Translations under genes and position numbers: made by a program | NCBI RefSeq assembly: GCF_018614615.1 | Contig: NZ_JAGGOK010000021.1 | Location: 1-39,981, forward strand | Source: Streptomyces sp. ISL-100 | GTDB lineage: Bacteria; Actinomycetota; Actinomycetes; Streptomycetales; Streptomycetaceae | Direction of reading: 5' to 3' | DNA length: 39,981 bases | Notes under the pieces: model-generated | What the model was told of the DNA's origin: nothing | The model's database searches: none | Seen by the model: only the letters and a program-made list of their open reading frames with translations | In this document: positions 1 through 7,956 of the stretch, one piece after another | Layout of the letters: every line of letters starts with the position of its first letter | Numbering within the stretch: the first letter of the stretch is position 1

Positions 1-111
1 GTGCGGGGCTTTTCTGCGTTCTGGGGGTGGCCGTACCCCTGTGTGCCCGGCCGCAGTGGCTGAGGGTAGGGTCAGGGGCATCATTGGCACGTTCTCTCAG
101 GAGGCCCCCGG

Positions 112-720
112 GTGGAGGTCCAGGAGACCCGCGTTCAGACGGACCGGGTGCTCACCATCCCGAACATCCTCAGCATGGCTCGCCTCGCCGGCGTGCCTTT
201 GTTTCTGTGGCTGATTCTCCTGCCCGTGTTCGGTGGGCCCAAGAGCGACGGCTGGGCATTGCTGGTGTTGATGCTGAGCGGCATCAGTGACTATCTCGAC
301 GGAAAGCTCGCCCGTCGCTGGAACCAGATCAGCAAGCTCGGGCGACTGCTCGACCCTGCGGCTGACCGGCTGTACATCCTTTCCACCTTGCTCGGCCTCA
401 CCTGGCGCGAGATTCTGCCGCTGTGGCTCGCAGCTGCCCTTTTGGCCCGTGAGCTCATGCTCCTGGTGATGGTCGGCATCCTTCGCAGGTACGGCTATCC
501 GCCGCCGCAGGTGAACTTCCTGGGGAAGGCCGCCACCTTCAACCTCATGTACGCCTTCCCGTTGCTGCTTCTCAGTGACGGAACCGGGTGGCTGCCGTCA
601 CTGGCTGCTATTTTCGGATGGGCGTTCGCCGGATGGGGTACAACTCTGTATTGGTGGGCAGGAATCCTCTACGTGGTCCAGGTCCGCCGGCTCGTGAAGG
701 CGGAGACCGCGGCCGATTGA
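112..720 (+). CDS. clsA: CDP-alcohol phosphatidyltransferase, probably eukaryotic-type cardiolipin synthase
   Basis: 202-aa polytopic membrane enzyme of the CDP-alcohol phosphatidyltransferase family. It carries the full family signature D60xxD63G64xxA67R68...G77xxxD81xxxD85, whose aspartates bind metal and CDP, and several hydrophobic segments follow (about 28-40, 47-58, 110-130, 140-195). The GTG start at 112 follows AGGAGG (99-104) at ideal spacing. Family members make phosphatidylglycerophosphate or cardiolipin. In Streptomyces coelicolor the member next to the manC-type gene (SCO1389, from memory) is a eukaryotic-type cardiolipin synthase that joins CDP-diacylglycerol to phosphatidylglycerol, and the adjacent manC here argues for the same enzyme. 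The M. tuberculosis gene at this position is called pgsA2. The family is certain; the exact acceptor is inferred. Confidence 0.85.
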   Translation: MEVQETRVQTDRVLTIPNILSMARLAGVPLFLWLILLPVFGGPKSDGWALLVLMLSGISDYLDGKLARRWNQISKLGRLLDPAADRLYILSTLLGLTWREILPLWLAAALLARELMLLVMVGILRRYGYPPPQVNFLGKAATFNLMYAFPLLLLSDGTGWLPSLAAIFGWAFAGWGTTLYWWAGILYVVQVRRLVKAETAAD

Positions 721-836
721 GCCTGCCGATTGCGGTGCTGTCCGGCGCCCGATTGTCTGCGCATGATGCCTCTCGGGCGGACCCGGACGGGCGAAGTCGG
801 CTAGACCGTAGTCTCTTCGAGGAGGACTTTTCCGAC

Positions 837-3332
837 ATGAAGGCCGTCGTGATGGCTGGTGGTGAAGGCACCCGCCTTCGCCCCATGACCTCGAGCATGC
901 CCAAGCCGCTCCTGCCGGTTGCCAATCGGCCGATCATGGAGCATGTGCTACGGCTGCTCAAGCGGCATGGGCTCAATGAAACCGTCGTAACCGTGCAGTT
1001 TCTGGCCTCGCTCGTCAAGAACTACTTCGGTGACGGCGAAGAGCTCGGTATGGAGCTCACCTATGCCAATGAGGAGAAGCCACTCGGCACTGCCGGCAGT
1101 GTGAAGAATGCCGAAGAAGCATTGAAGGACGATGCCTTCCTCGTCATTTCTGGCGATGCCCTCACCGACTTCGACCTCACTGATCTGATCAGATTCCACA
1201 AGGAGAAGGGCGCGCTGGTCACGGTGTGCCTGACCCGGGTGCCGAACCCTCTGGAGTTCGGCATCACGATTGTGGATGAAGCAGGAAAGGTCGAACGGTT
1301 CCTGGAGAAGCCCACTTGGGGGCAGGTCTTCTCGGACACTGTTAATACGGGCATCTATGTCATGGAGCCCGAGGTGTTCGACTATGTGGAGGCGGACGTC
1401 TCCGTCGACTGGTCCGGTGATGTCTTTCCTCAGTTGATGAAGGAAGGCAAGCCGATCTACGGCTATATCGCCGAGGGCTACTGGGAGGACGTCGGCACGC
1501 ACGAGAGTTACGTCAAGGCGCAGGCCGACGTGCTCGAGGGCAAGGTCGACGTGGATCTCGACGGTTTCGAGATCTCTCCCGGTGTGTGGGTGGCCGAAGG
1601 CGCCGAGGTGCATCCGGACGCGGTGCTGCGCGGGCCGCTCTACATCGGTGATTACGCCAAGGTCGAGGCCGGCGTCGAGCTGCGTGAGCACACGGTCGTG
1701 GGCTCCAATGTCGTGGTCAAGAGCGGGGCGTTCCTCCATCGCGCCGTCGTGCATGACAACGTCTACATCGGCCAGCACAGCAACCTGCGCGGCTGTGTCA
1801 TCGGCAAGAACACCGACATCATGCGGGCCGCGCGGATCGAGGACGGCGCCGTCATCGGGGACGAGTGCCTCGTCGGTGAGGAATCGATTGTTCAGGGCAA
1901 TGTGCGGGTCTACCCGTTCAAGACCATCGAGGCCGGCGCCTTCGTCAATACCTCGGTGATCTGGGAGTCCCGGGGCCAGGCGCATCTCTTCGGTGCGCGT
2001 GGTGTCTCCGGGATTCTGAACGTGGAGATCACTCCGGAGCTGGTGGTGCGCCTGGCGGGCGCCTATGCCACGACGCTCAAGAAGGGTGCGACGGTCACCA
2101 CCGCGCGTGACCACTCGCGTGGTGCGCGTGCGCTGAAGCGGGCGGTGATCTCGGCGCTGCAGACGAGCGCCATCGACGTACGCGACCTGGAGAACGTACC
2201 GCTGCCTGTGGCACGTCAGCAGACGGCGCGGGGCAGTGCCGGCGGCATCATGATCCGGACCACTCCGGGTGTGCCGGACTCCGTCGACATCATGTTCTTC
2301 GACGAGCGGGGCGCGGATCTGTCGCAGGCCGGGCAGCGGAAGCTGGACCGGGTGTTCGCGCGGCAGGAGTACCGGCGGGCCTTCCCCGGTGAGATCGGTG
2401 ACCTGCACTTTCCGGCCAGTGTCTTCGACTCGTACACCGGGTCGCTGCTGCGGAACCTCGACGTAACGGGTATCGCCGACTCGGGGCTCAAGGTTGTCGT
2501 CGACGCTTCCAACGGAAGCGCCGGTCTTGTTCTGCCCAGCCTTCTCGGGCGGCTCGGGGTCGACGCGCTGACCATCAATCCAGGGCTGGACGAGTCCAGG
2601 CCTACCGAGACGAGCGATTCGCGCCGCTCCGGTCTTGTTCGGCTCGGTGAGATCGTCGCTTCGGCCCGGGCAGCCTTCGGGGTGCGGTTCGACCCGGTGG
2701 GTGAGCGGTTGTCGCTCGTCGACGAGCGTGGGCGCATCATCGAGGACGACCGGGCGCTGCTGGTGATGCTCGACCTTGTCGCCGCTGAGCGCCGCAGTGG
2801 GCGGGTCGCGCTGCCGGTGACGACTACCAGGATCGCCGAGCAGGTCGCGGCGTACCACGGAACGCAGGTGGAATGGACGACCACCTCGCCGGACGATCTG
2901 ACACGGGTCGGCCGTGAGGAGTCCACCATCTTCGGTGGTGACGGGCGCGGCGGCTTCATCATTCCGGAGTTCAGCAGTGTCTTCGACGGCGCGGCGGCCT
3001 TCGTGCGGCTGATCGGGCTGGTGGCCAGGACGCAGCTCACGCTGAGCCAGATCGACGCGCGGATACCGCGAGCCCATGTGCTGCGACGTGATCTGGCCAC
3101 GCCGTGGGCTGTGAAGGGTCTCGTCATGCGCCGCGTGGTCGAGGCCGCCGGAGAGCGGTTCGTGGACACGACCGACGGGGTGCGGGTGGTTGAGGCGGAC
3201 GGGCGATGGGTGATGGTGTTGCCCGACCCCGCGGAGGCTGTCACTCATTTGTGGGCCGAAGGGCCCGATGACGATTCGGCCCAGGCGCTGCTCGACGAGT
3301 GGTCCGCGGTCGTGGACAGCGCAGGTCACTGA
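837..3332 (+). CDS. manC: mannose-1-phosphate guanylyltransferase with degenerate phosphomannomutase-like C-terminal domain
   Basis: 831-aa protein. Residues 1 to about 230 are a nucleotidyltransferase domain with the signature GGEGTRLRPMT near the N terminus and PKPLLPVANRP after it. Residues about 250-360 are a left-handed beta-helix of hexapeptide repeats. From about 370 to the end there is a phosphoglucomutase/phosphomannomutase-like region. The enzyme should make GDP-mannose for glycolipids and protein mannosylation. In the mutase region the active-site Ser loop (usually TASHNP) reads RTTPGVPDS, and the metal loop (usually DGDxDR) reads DPVGER, so mutase activity is unlikely. The ATG at 837 follows GAGGAGGA (819-826). 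The open frame extends upstream to 588, but that part overlaps clsA and has no comparable ribosome-binding site. Confidence 0.85.
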   Translation: MKAVVMAGGEGTRLRPMTSSMPKPLLPVANRPIMEHVLRLLKRHGLNETVVTVQFLASLVKNYFGDGEELGMELTYANEEKPLGTAGSVKNAEEALKDDAFLVISGDALTDFDLTDLIRFHKEKGALVTVCLTRVPNPLEFGITIVDEAGKVERFLEKPTWGQVFSDTVNTGIYVMEPEVFDYVEADVSVDWSGDVFPQLMKEGKPIYGYIAEGYWEDVGTHESYVKAQADVLEGKVDVDLDGFEISPGVWVAEGAEVHPDAVLRGPLYIGDYAKVEAGVELREHTVVGSNVVVKSGAFLHRAVVHDNVYIGQHSNLRGCVIGKNTDIMRAARIEDGAVIGDECLVGEESIVQGNVRVYPFKTIEAGAFVNTSVIWESRGQAHLFGARGVSGILNVEITPELVVRLAGAYATTLKKGATVTTARDHSRGARALKRAVISALQTSAIDVRDLENVPLPVARQQTARGSAGGIMIRTTPGVPDSVDIMFFDERGADLSQAGQRKLDRVFARQEYRRAFPGEIGDLHFPASVFDSYTGSLLRNLDVTGIADSGLKVVVDASNGSAGLVLPSLLGRLGVDALTINPGLDESRPTETSDSRRSGLVRLGEIVASARAAFGVRFDPVGERLSLVDERGRIIEDDRALLVMLDLVAAERRSGRVALPVTTTRIAEQVAAYHGTQVEWTTTSPDDLTRVGREESTIFGGDGRGGFIIPEFSSVFDGAAAFVRLIGLVARTQLTLSQIDARIPRAHVLRRDLATPWAVKGLVMRRVVEAAGERFVDTTDGVRVVEADGRWVMVLPDPAEAVTHLWAEGPDDDSAQALLDEWSAVVDSAGH

Positions 3333-3430
3333 CCGTGTGACCGGTGTGCCGGACGGGGTGTGACGCCGCCGTCCGGCACACCGGTGGGGCCATTCGGTGG
3401 TAGCTGCCGCGACGTGCGACGATGTGCGGC

Positions 3431-4351
3431 ATGTCGCAGCAGTCGCCTGATCGGAGCACCTCTCCGCCACCCCGGCGCCCCGACGCGTCCATGTCGCTGC
3501 TGACCAATGTGATGGACCACAGCCTCGACGACGGTTACGCGGAGGCGACCGCCCGCAGGAAGGCCGACGGCACCGAAGGCATGCCGCGCTCGCTGCGCGC
3601 GAAGCTCGGACTGGCGGCCGGCCTTGTGCTTGCCGCGCTCGTCGTCACCGTCGGTGCGGCGCAGGCGCGGATAGAGGCGCCGGTGATCGCCAAGGAGCGC
3701 GAAGAGCTCATCAACCGGGTTGAGGCGGAGACCGCGGCGGCGGACGAGATCGAGCAGAACGTCGACAAGCTCCGGGCCGAGGTGGGAGAGCGCCAGCGCA
3801 GGGCGCTGGAGAAGCATGGTGGGGACCAGGGCGGGCTGGTGGCTCTGCTGTCCGGTGCCACGGCGGTTCAGGGGCCGGGTGTGAAGCTCGTCGTCGACGA
3901 CGCCAAGGACAGCGACGAGGGTGGCGGCGGGCCTCGGGAGAGCACCAGCTTCTCCGACACGGGCCGGCTGCGGGACCGGGACATGCAGCGGATCGTCAAC
4001 GGGCTGTGGTCCTCGGGCGCCGAGGCTGTGGCCATCAATGGCCAGCGGCTGACGTCCCTGTCGGCGATCCGTGCCGCCGGCGACGCCATACTGGTCGACA
4101 ACAGGCCGCTGGTGCCCCCGTATACGGTGCTGGCGGTGGGGCCGGGGGAGCGGCTGAGTACCAGATTCCAGGACAGTGCCGATGGCCAGTACCTGCGTGT
4201 GCTGCAGGAGAGCTACGGCATCCGGAGGAGCATTTCCGTTCAGGACATCGTCCGGCTTCCCGCCGCGCCGAGTCTGATCGTACGTACAGCAGAGCCGCTG
4301 GTCGCGGGGGCCGGGCAGGCCGCGGCCAAATCAGGGAAGGGCACATCGTGA
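3431..4351 (+). CDS. DUF881 family membrane protein (first of two)
   Basis: About 306 aa. There is a cytoplasmic N-terminal region (about 1-60), one transmembrane helix (about 61-82, LGLAAGLVLAALVVTVGAA), a coiled-coil segment (about 85-130), and an extracytoplasmic DUF881 domain with the typical blocks VQGPGVKLVV and GAEAVAINGQRL. The family is restricted to Gram-positive bacteria; its function is not firmly known, but it often sits beside Sbp and division-linked genes. The start is uncertain: ATG 3431 is chosen because the reading MSQQSP fits homologues as I remember them, and ATG 3422 in the same frame is possible. No good Shine-Dalgarno is visible for either. The stop overlaps the next GTG start by four bases (GTGA), implying translational coupling. 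Confidence 0.8.
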   Translation: MSQQSPDRSTSPPPRRPDASMSLLTNVMDHSLDDGYAEATARRKADGTEGMPRSLRAKLGLAAGLVLAALVVTVGAAQARIEAPVIAKEREELINRVEAETAAADEIEQNVDKLRAEVGERQRRALEKHGGDQGGLVALLSGATAVQGPGVKLVVDDAKDSDEGGGGPRESTSFSDTGRLRDRDMQRIVNGLWSSGAEAVAINGQRLTSLSAIRAAGDAILVDNRPLVPPYTVLAVGPGERLSTRFQDSADGQYLRVLQESYGIRRSISVQDIVRLPAAPSLIVRTAEPLVAGAGQAAAKSGKGTS

Positions 4352-4680
4352 TCGCCGTACTGGGCCTCGTCGTGGGAGTCGTGGTCGGACTGTTGGTCCG
4401 GCCCGAAGTTCCGGCGGTGGTCGAGCCGTATCTGCCGATTGCCGTGGTCGCGGCGCTCGACGCGGTCTTCGGTGGGCTGAGGGCCATGCTCGACGGGATC
4501 TTTGTCGACAAGGTCTTTGTGGTGTCGTTCCTGTCGAATGTCGTGGTGGCGGCCCTGATCGTGTTCCTGGGTGACAAGTTGGGCGTCGGCGCGCAGCTGT
4601 CCACGGGTGTGGTCGTGGTGTTCGGCATCCGGATCTTCTCCAACGCGGCGGCGATTCGCCGTCACGTGTTCCGGGCGTGA
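4348..4680 (+). CDS. sbp: small basic family protein Sbp (DUF1290)
   Basis: 110-aa integral membrane protein with three hydrophobic segments (about 2-18, 25-42, 55-75) and a final hydrophobic stretch before a basic tail (IRRHVFRA). The phrase LVRPEVPAVVEPYLPIAVVAALDA is characteristic in part: P-x-x-x-x-PYLPIAVVAALD followed by GGLRA. The start is the GTG that overlaps the previous stop as GTGA at 4348-4351; the larger open frame upstream is a shadow of the DUF881 gene. Sbp always sits between or beside DUF881 genes in actinobacteria (Rv1824 in M. tuberculosis, from memory) and is thought to be a small membrane partner of them. Its biochemical function is unknown. Confidence 0.85.
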   Translation: MIAVLGLVVGVVVGLLVRPEVPAVVEPYLPIAVVAALDAVFGGLRAMLDGIFVDKVFVVSFLSNVVVAALIVFLGDKLGVGAQLSTGVVVVFGIRIFSNAAAIRRHVFRA

Positions 4681-4685
4681 GGCAG

Positions 4686-5492
4686 ATGAGTACAGAAGAC
4701 AACCCGCAGCGAGACAGCCCGCAGCGCGACGAAGAGGTACCGCAGACTCAGGAGTGGCCGGCTCAGCGGCCCGCGACGGGGCGTCAGCGGTTGATCGCGG
4801 CGCTCTGGCCGCCGCGTGTCACTCGGGCGCAGCTGATCGTGGCGCTGCTGTTGTTCGTGCTGGGCCTCGGACTCGCCATTCAGGTCAGGTCGAACATCGA
4901 CGACAGTTCGCTGCGCGGAGCGCGCCAGGAGGACCTGGTGCGCATCCTCGACGAGCTGGACGACCGTACGCAGCGGCTCGAGGACGAGAAGCAGAAGCTC
5001 GACGATCAGAAGACAGAGCTGGAAAACAGCTCGGACCAGGCCGAAGAGGCGCGAAAGCAGACCCTGGAGAAGGAGCGTCAGCTCGGTGTACTGGCCGGCA
5101 CGGTGGCGGCGCAAGGGCCCGGCATCACGTTGACGATCACGGACCCGCACTCCACGGTCGAGGCCGACATGCTGCTGGACGCGATCCAGGAACTGCGTGC
5201 GGCGGGTGCTGAAGCGATCCAGATCAATGACGTCAGGGTCGTCGCGGACACGTACTTCCTGAACAGCGGCGGCGGCATCGAGGTGGACGGGCGGAAGGTC
5301 ACCGCGCCGTACCGCTTCGAGGTGATCGGCAAGCCGGAGGACTTGGAGCCCGCGCTCAATATCCCTGGCGGGGTTGTCCAGACCCTGGAGGAGGAGCGGG
5401 CGGTCGCTACGGTTGTCCGCTCCCAGAAGATCGTTGTGGATGCCTTGCGACCGGCGAAGCAGCCTGACTACGCTCAGTCGTCATCGCAGTGA
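4686..5492 (+). CDS. DUF881 family membrane protein (second of two)
   Basis: About 268 aa. A hydrophilic N-terminal region (about 1-48) is followed by one transmembrane helix (AQLIVALLLFVLGLGLAI), a strong charged coiled coil (about 75-125, rich in E/K/Q heptads), and the DUF881 domain with VAAQGPGITLTI, GAEAIQINDVRV and an end motif EERAVATVVRSQKI. It is paralogous to the gene at 3431, and the two flank sbp. GTG 4677 overlaps the sbp stop (GTGA) and would add MRQ; ATG 4686 has a weak GAGG at 4679-4682. Either way it is coupled to sbp. M. tuberculosis has the same DUF881-Sbp-DUF881 triad (Rv1823-Rv1825). Function unknown; the coiled coils suggest the paralogues may oligomerise. Confidence 0.8.
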   Translation: MSTEDNPQRDSPQRDEEVPQTQEWPAQRPATGRQRLIAALWPPRVTRAQLIVALLLFVLGLGLAIQVRSNIDDSSLRGARQEDLVRILDELDDRTQRLEDEKQKLDDQKTELENSSDQAEEARKQTLEKERQLGVLAGTVAAQGPGITLTITDPHSTVEADMLLDAIQELRAAGAEAIQINDVRVVADTYFLNSGGGIEVDGRKVTAPYRFEVIGKPEDLEPALNIPGGVVQTLEEERAVATVVRSQKIVVDALRPAKQPDYAQSSSQ

Positions 5493-5682
5493 GGCGGGGG
5501 CGCATGGGGGCACGGGGACAAGGGCATGAGGTTGCGGGGGGTCGGCGCACCGAAGGCATGGTGCGTGGTGGAAACTGTTTGATGGATACGGACGTTGTGA
5601 AGATGTCCGGTTCGGCAGGTGTGTTCATTCAGGGTTCGTCCTGCCCCACGGGCGGGTCTGTTTCAGTCAAGGGGAATCGCCC

Positions 5683-6492
5683 GTGAAGTTGTTTGCGAAG
5701 TTGTTCGGCAAGAGTGCACGCGAGGACGGTGCGAACAGCACTGCGCGCCACCGTGCTCCGCGCGGTGGAGAGGCTGACGAGCAGGGTGGCGAGCGCCCGC
5801 TCTTCCGGGACGAGGTCTCTGGTCCGGGCGGCGACATTTCGGGTGGACCGGGCGCGTCGTCTGTTGACCCCGCTGGTCCCGGCCGCATAGGTTTCGGGGA
5901 ATCGTCAGCCTCAAGTGCCCCCCAGGGGCAGCCGCGGCAGGAGGATCCGTCCATGTCGGCCTTGCCGGTTTGTACGAGGTGCGGGCACCGCAATGCCGAG
6001 GCCAGTCGTTTCTGTTCCAACTGCGGAGCGCCGCTGCGGGCCGGAGCGGCCGCCGAGCGTCCCTCGGAGACGACGTCCACGATCTCCATCTCCGGGCTCG
6101 AGGCGTACGAGGCTGAGGCGACGGGACAGACCGCCGCTCCGTCGCTCTCGCCGGAGGCCCAGGCGGCCGTCGATGCCCTTCCGCTCGGTGCGGCGCTCCT
6201 GGTGGTGCGCCGCGGTCCGAACTCGGGCAGCCGCTTCCTCCTGGACGGCGAGCTCACCACGGCCGGCAGGCACCCGCAGAGCGACATCTTCCTCGACGAC
6301 GTGACTGTCTCGCGGCGGCATGTGGAGTTCCGCCGGGGTGCGGATGGCGGATTCACCGTCTCGGATGTCGGCAGCCTCAATGGCACCTACGTCAACCGGG
6401 AGCGGATCGACTCGGTCCCGCTGTCGAACGGCGACGAGGTGCAGATCGGTAAGTACCGGCTGGTCTTCTACGCGAGCCAGCGGGCCATCTGA
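5683..6492 (+). CDS. GarA/OdhI-like FHA protein with zinc ribbon and N-terminal extension
   Basis: 269 aa. A disordered N-terminal extension (1-90) precedes a zinc ribbon (C97xxC100...C111xxC114), then the phosphorylation motif S128-E-T-T-S132, then an FHA domain (about 178-262) with G195R196, S210xxH213 and N233G234 in the phosphopeptide-binding loops. The ETTS motif before an FHA domain is the hallmark of mycobacterial GarA and corynebacterial OdhI. Those proteins, when not phosphorylated by Ser/Thr kinases, bind 2-oxoglutarate dehydrogenase and glutamate enzymes. The GTG start at 5683 follows AAGGGGAA (5669-5676). A very strong internal start also exists: AGGAGGA at 5939-5945 and ATG 5953, giving a 179-aa form that begins just before the zinc ribbon. 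The ftsR gene follows after 17 bp. Confidence 0.85.
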   Translation: MKLFAKLFGKSAREDGANSTARHRAPRGGEADEQGGERPLFRDEVSGPGGDISGGPGASSVDPAGPGRIGFGESSASSAPQGQPRQEDPSMSALPVCTRCGHRNAEASRFCSNCGAPLRAGAAAERPSETTSTISISGLEAYEAEATGQTAAPSLSPEAQAAVDALPLGAALLVVRRGPNSGSRFLLDGELTTAGRHPQSDIFLDDVTVSRRHVEFRRGADGGFTVSDVGSLNGTYVNRERIDSVPLSNGDEVQIGKYRLVFYASQRAI

Positions 6493-6509
6493 CCCGTACG
6501 GGAAGGTCC

Positions 6510-7253
6510 ATGCAGCGAACACCGACGGGCGGTGCCGGAAACGGCACCGCCACCGCGGGCGACCGGCTGGTGAGTATTGGCACCGTGCTGAACCTGCTGC
6601 GTGACGAGTTCCCCGAGGTCACCATCTCCAAGATTCGTTTTCTGGAGACCGAGGGACTCGTCGAACCGCAACGGACGCCCTCCGGCTACCGTAAATTCAG
6701 TCCCGACCATGTCGAGCGGCTGGCCCAGGTGCTGCGTATGCAGCGCGATCACTACCTTCCGCTCAAGGTCATTCGTGAGCACCTCGACGCGCTGGAGCGC
6801 GGTGAGCAGGTGCGGCTTCCGGTTGCCGGTGGGCCCGGCGAGCCGCACGACAACGCTCCCGGGGGCGGGGCCGACAGGCCGACCGCCGCCCGGATCGGAC
6901 GGGACGAGCTTCTGGCGGCCGCCGAGGTCGGCGAGGAGGAGCTCGAGGTCTGGGAGTCGTACGGCTTGATCTCGCCCCTGCCGGGTGGCGGTTACGACGC
7001 CGAAGTCGTCACGGTGGCCAAGCTTGTCGCGGATTTTGGCCGGTTCGGTCTGGAGCCGCGGCATTTGCGAGCCGTGAAAGCGGCGGCGGATCGTGAGGCC
7101 GGCCTGGTCGAACAGGTGGTCGCGCCGCTGCGCCGACACCGGAATCCGCAGACCAGAGCCCATGCGGAGGCCACCGCCAAGGAGCTCGCGGAGCTGTCCG
7201 TCAGGCTCCATTCGGCCCTCATTCAGACAGCCCTCGGCGTGCGGCTGCAGTGA
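6510..7253 (+). CDS. ftsR: MerR-family transcriptional regulator FtsR
   Basis: 247 aa. A winged-helix MerR DNA-binding domain (about 20-92) contains VSIGTVLNLLRDEFP, then ISKIRFLETEGLVEPQR and GYRKFS, followed by a second MerR-like helical region (about 125-200). This architecture matches FtsR of Corynebacterium glutamicum, an activator of ftsZ whose gene lies right after odhI, and Rv1828 of M. tuberculosis after garA. The same order here (FHA gene, 17-bp gap, this gene) supports orthology. The ATG start at 6510 follows GGGAAGG (about 6499-6505). It is probably co-transcribed with the FHA gene. The target in this organism is not visible from the window. Confidence 0.85.
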   Translation: MQRTPTGGAGNGTATAGDRLVSIGTVLNLLRDEFPEVTISKIRFLETEGLVEPQRTPSGYRKFSPDHVERLAQVLRMQRDHYLPLKVIREHLDALERGEQVRLPVAGGPGEPHDNAPGGGADRPTAARIGRDELLAAAEVGEEELEVWESYGLISPLPGGGYDAEVVTVAKLVADFGRFGLEPRHLRAVKAAADREAGLVEQVVAPLRRHRNPQTRAHAEATAKELAELSVRLHSALIQTALGVRLQ

Positions 7254-7294
7254 GCTTGGGGGAGCCCGACTACCCAAACCTGCCAGGCACGTCC

Positions 7295-7300
7295 TAGGGT
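7295..7300 (+). promoter_or_regulatory. predicted -10 box for leaderless mRNA of the bifunctional nuclease gene
   Basis: TAGGGT ends six bases before the GTG start at 7307, the spacing expected when transcription begins at or next to the start codon. No Shine-Dalgarno precedes that GTG. No good -35 box is seen. Confidence 0.5.
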
Positions 7301-7306
7301 TGCTGT

Positions 7307-7780
7307 GTGAACGAGCTCGACGTCGTAGGTGTCCGGGTAGAAATGCCCTCGAACCAACCGATCGTGCTCCTGCGTGAAGTGGGAGGCGATCGGTACCTCC
7401 CCATCTGGATCGGGCCGGGGGAGGCGACCGCGATTGCCTTCGCCCAGCAGGGGATGGCTCCTGCCAGGCCGCTGACCCACGACCTCTTCAAGGATGTACT
7501 GGAAGCGGTCGGCCAGGAGCTCACCGAAGTCCGCATCACCGACCTGCGGGAAGGGGTCTTCTACGCCGAGCTGGTCTTTGCCAGCGGAGTCGAAGTGAGT
7601 GCGAGGCCTTCGGACGCCATAGCGCTTGCCCTGCGCACCGGAACGCCGATCTACGGCAGTGACGGCGTGCTGGACGACGCGGGGATCGCGATTCCTGACG
7701 AACAGGAGGACGAGGTGGAGAAGTTCCGCGAGTTCCTCGACCAGATCTCTCCCGAGGACTTCGGGACCAACAGCCAGTGA
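7307..7780 (+). CDS. bifunctional nuclease family protein (BFN, DUF151)
   Basis: 157 aa. The whole protein is a BFN/DUF151 domain: strands around VVGVRVEMPSNQPIVLLRE, the family block YLPIWIGPGEATAIAFA, PLTHDLFKDVL, and the late motif RPSDAIALALRTGTPIYG, followed by an acidic tail. Plant and bacterial relatives are reported to have RNase and DNase activity; the role in actinobacteria (Rv1829 in M. tuberculosis) is not settled. GTG 7307 is chosen because a -10 TAGGGT sits six bases upstream and no ribosome-binding site is visible, so a leaderless transcript is likely. It keeps the conserved place between ftsR and the second MerR gene. Confidence 0.88.
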   Translation: MNELDVVGVRVEMPSNQPIVLLREVGGDRYLPIWIGPGEATAIAFAQQGMAPARPLTHDLFKDVLEAVGQELTEVRITDLREGVFYAELVFASGVEVSARPSDAIALALRTGTPIYGSDGVLDDAGIAIPDEQEDEVEKFREFLDQISPEDFGTNSQ

Positions 7781-7870
7781 GCCGCACACGCCGCGCACCA
7801 GGGGCTGTCCGCGCATTCGAGTAGCCTTTCCCCGAAGTGGGGCACGGGAAACCACTCTCAGGGTGATTAT

Positions 7871-7888
7871 CACTCGGCGTGCCGAGTG
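7871..7888. promoter_or_regulatory. inverted repeat upstream of the second MerR gene promoter
   Basis: Perfect arms CACTCGG (7871-7877) and CCGAGTG (7882-7888) are separated by CGTG. The repeat lies 9 bp before the -35 box of the downstream promoter and 90 bp after the nuclease stop. It could be an operator or a small terminator; no T-run follows on either strand. Confidence 0.5.
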
Positions 7889-7897
7889 TGGCGATCG

Positions 7898-7926
7898 TTG
7901 ACGCACCCCGGGTGACTGCCTACCGT
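7898..7926 (+). promoter_or_regulatory. predicted sigma70-type promoter of the second MerR gene
   Basis: TTGACG at 7898-7903 and TACCGT at 7921-7926 are separated by exactly 17 bp, close to the streptomycete housekeeping consensus. Transcription would start near 7933, 24 bases before the GTG at 7957, which rules out the upstream in-frame ATG at 7879 as the normal start. Confidence 0.65.
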
Positions 7927-7956
7927 CGACAGGGCAGGTCAAGGACGGAGGTCGGC

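Noticed and set aside
588..836. In-frame extension of manC upstream to 588
   Set aside because: It overlaps clsA and lacks a start signal; ATG 837 has a strong ribosome-binding site and the family's first motif follows at once.
948..3470. Long minus-strand open frame opposite manC
   Set aside because: It mirrors codon periodicity of manC, has no ribosome-binding site and no recognisable domain.
7829..7843. Terminator CCCC-GAAGT-GGGG after the nuclease gene
   Set aside because: A four-base stem that is common by chance at this GC content.
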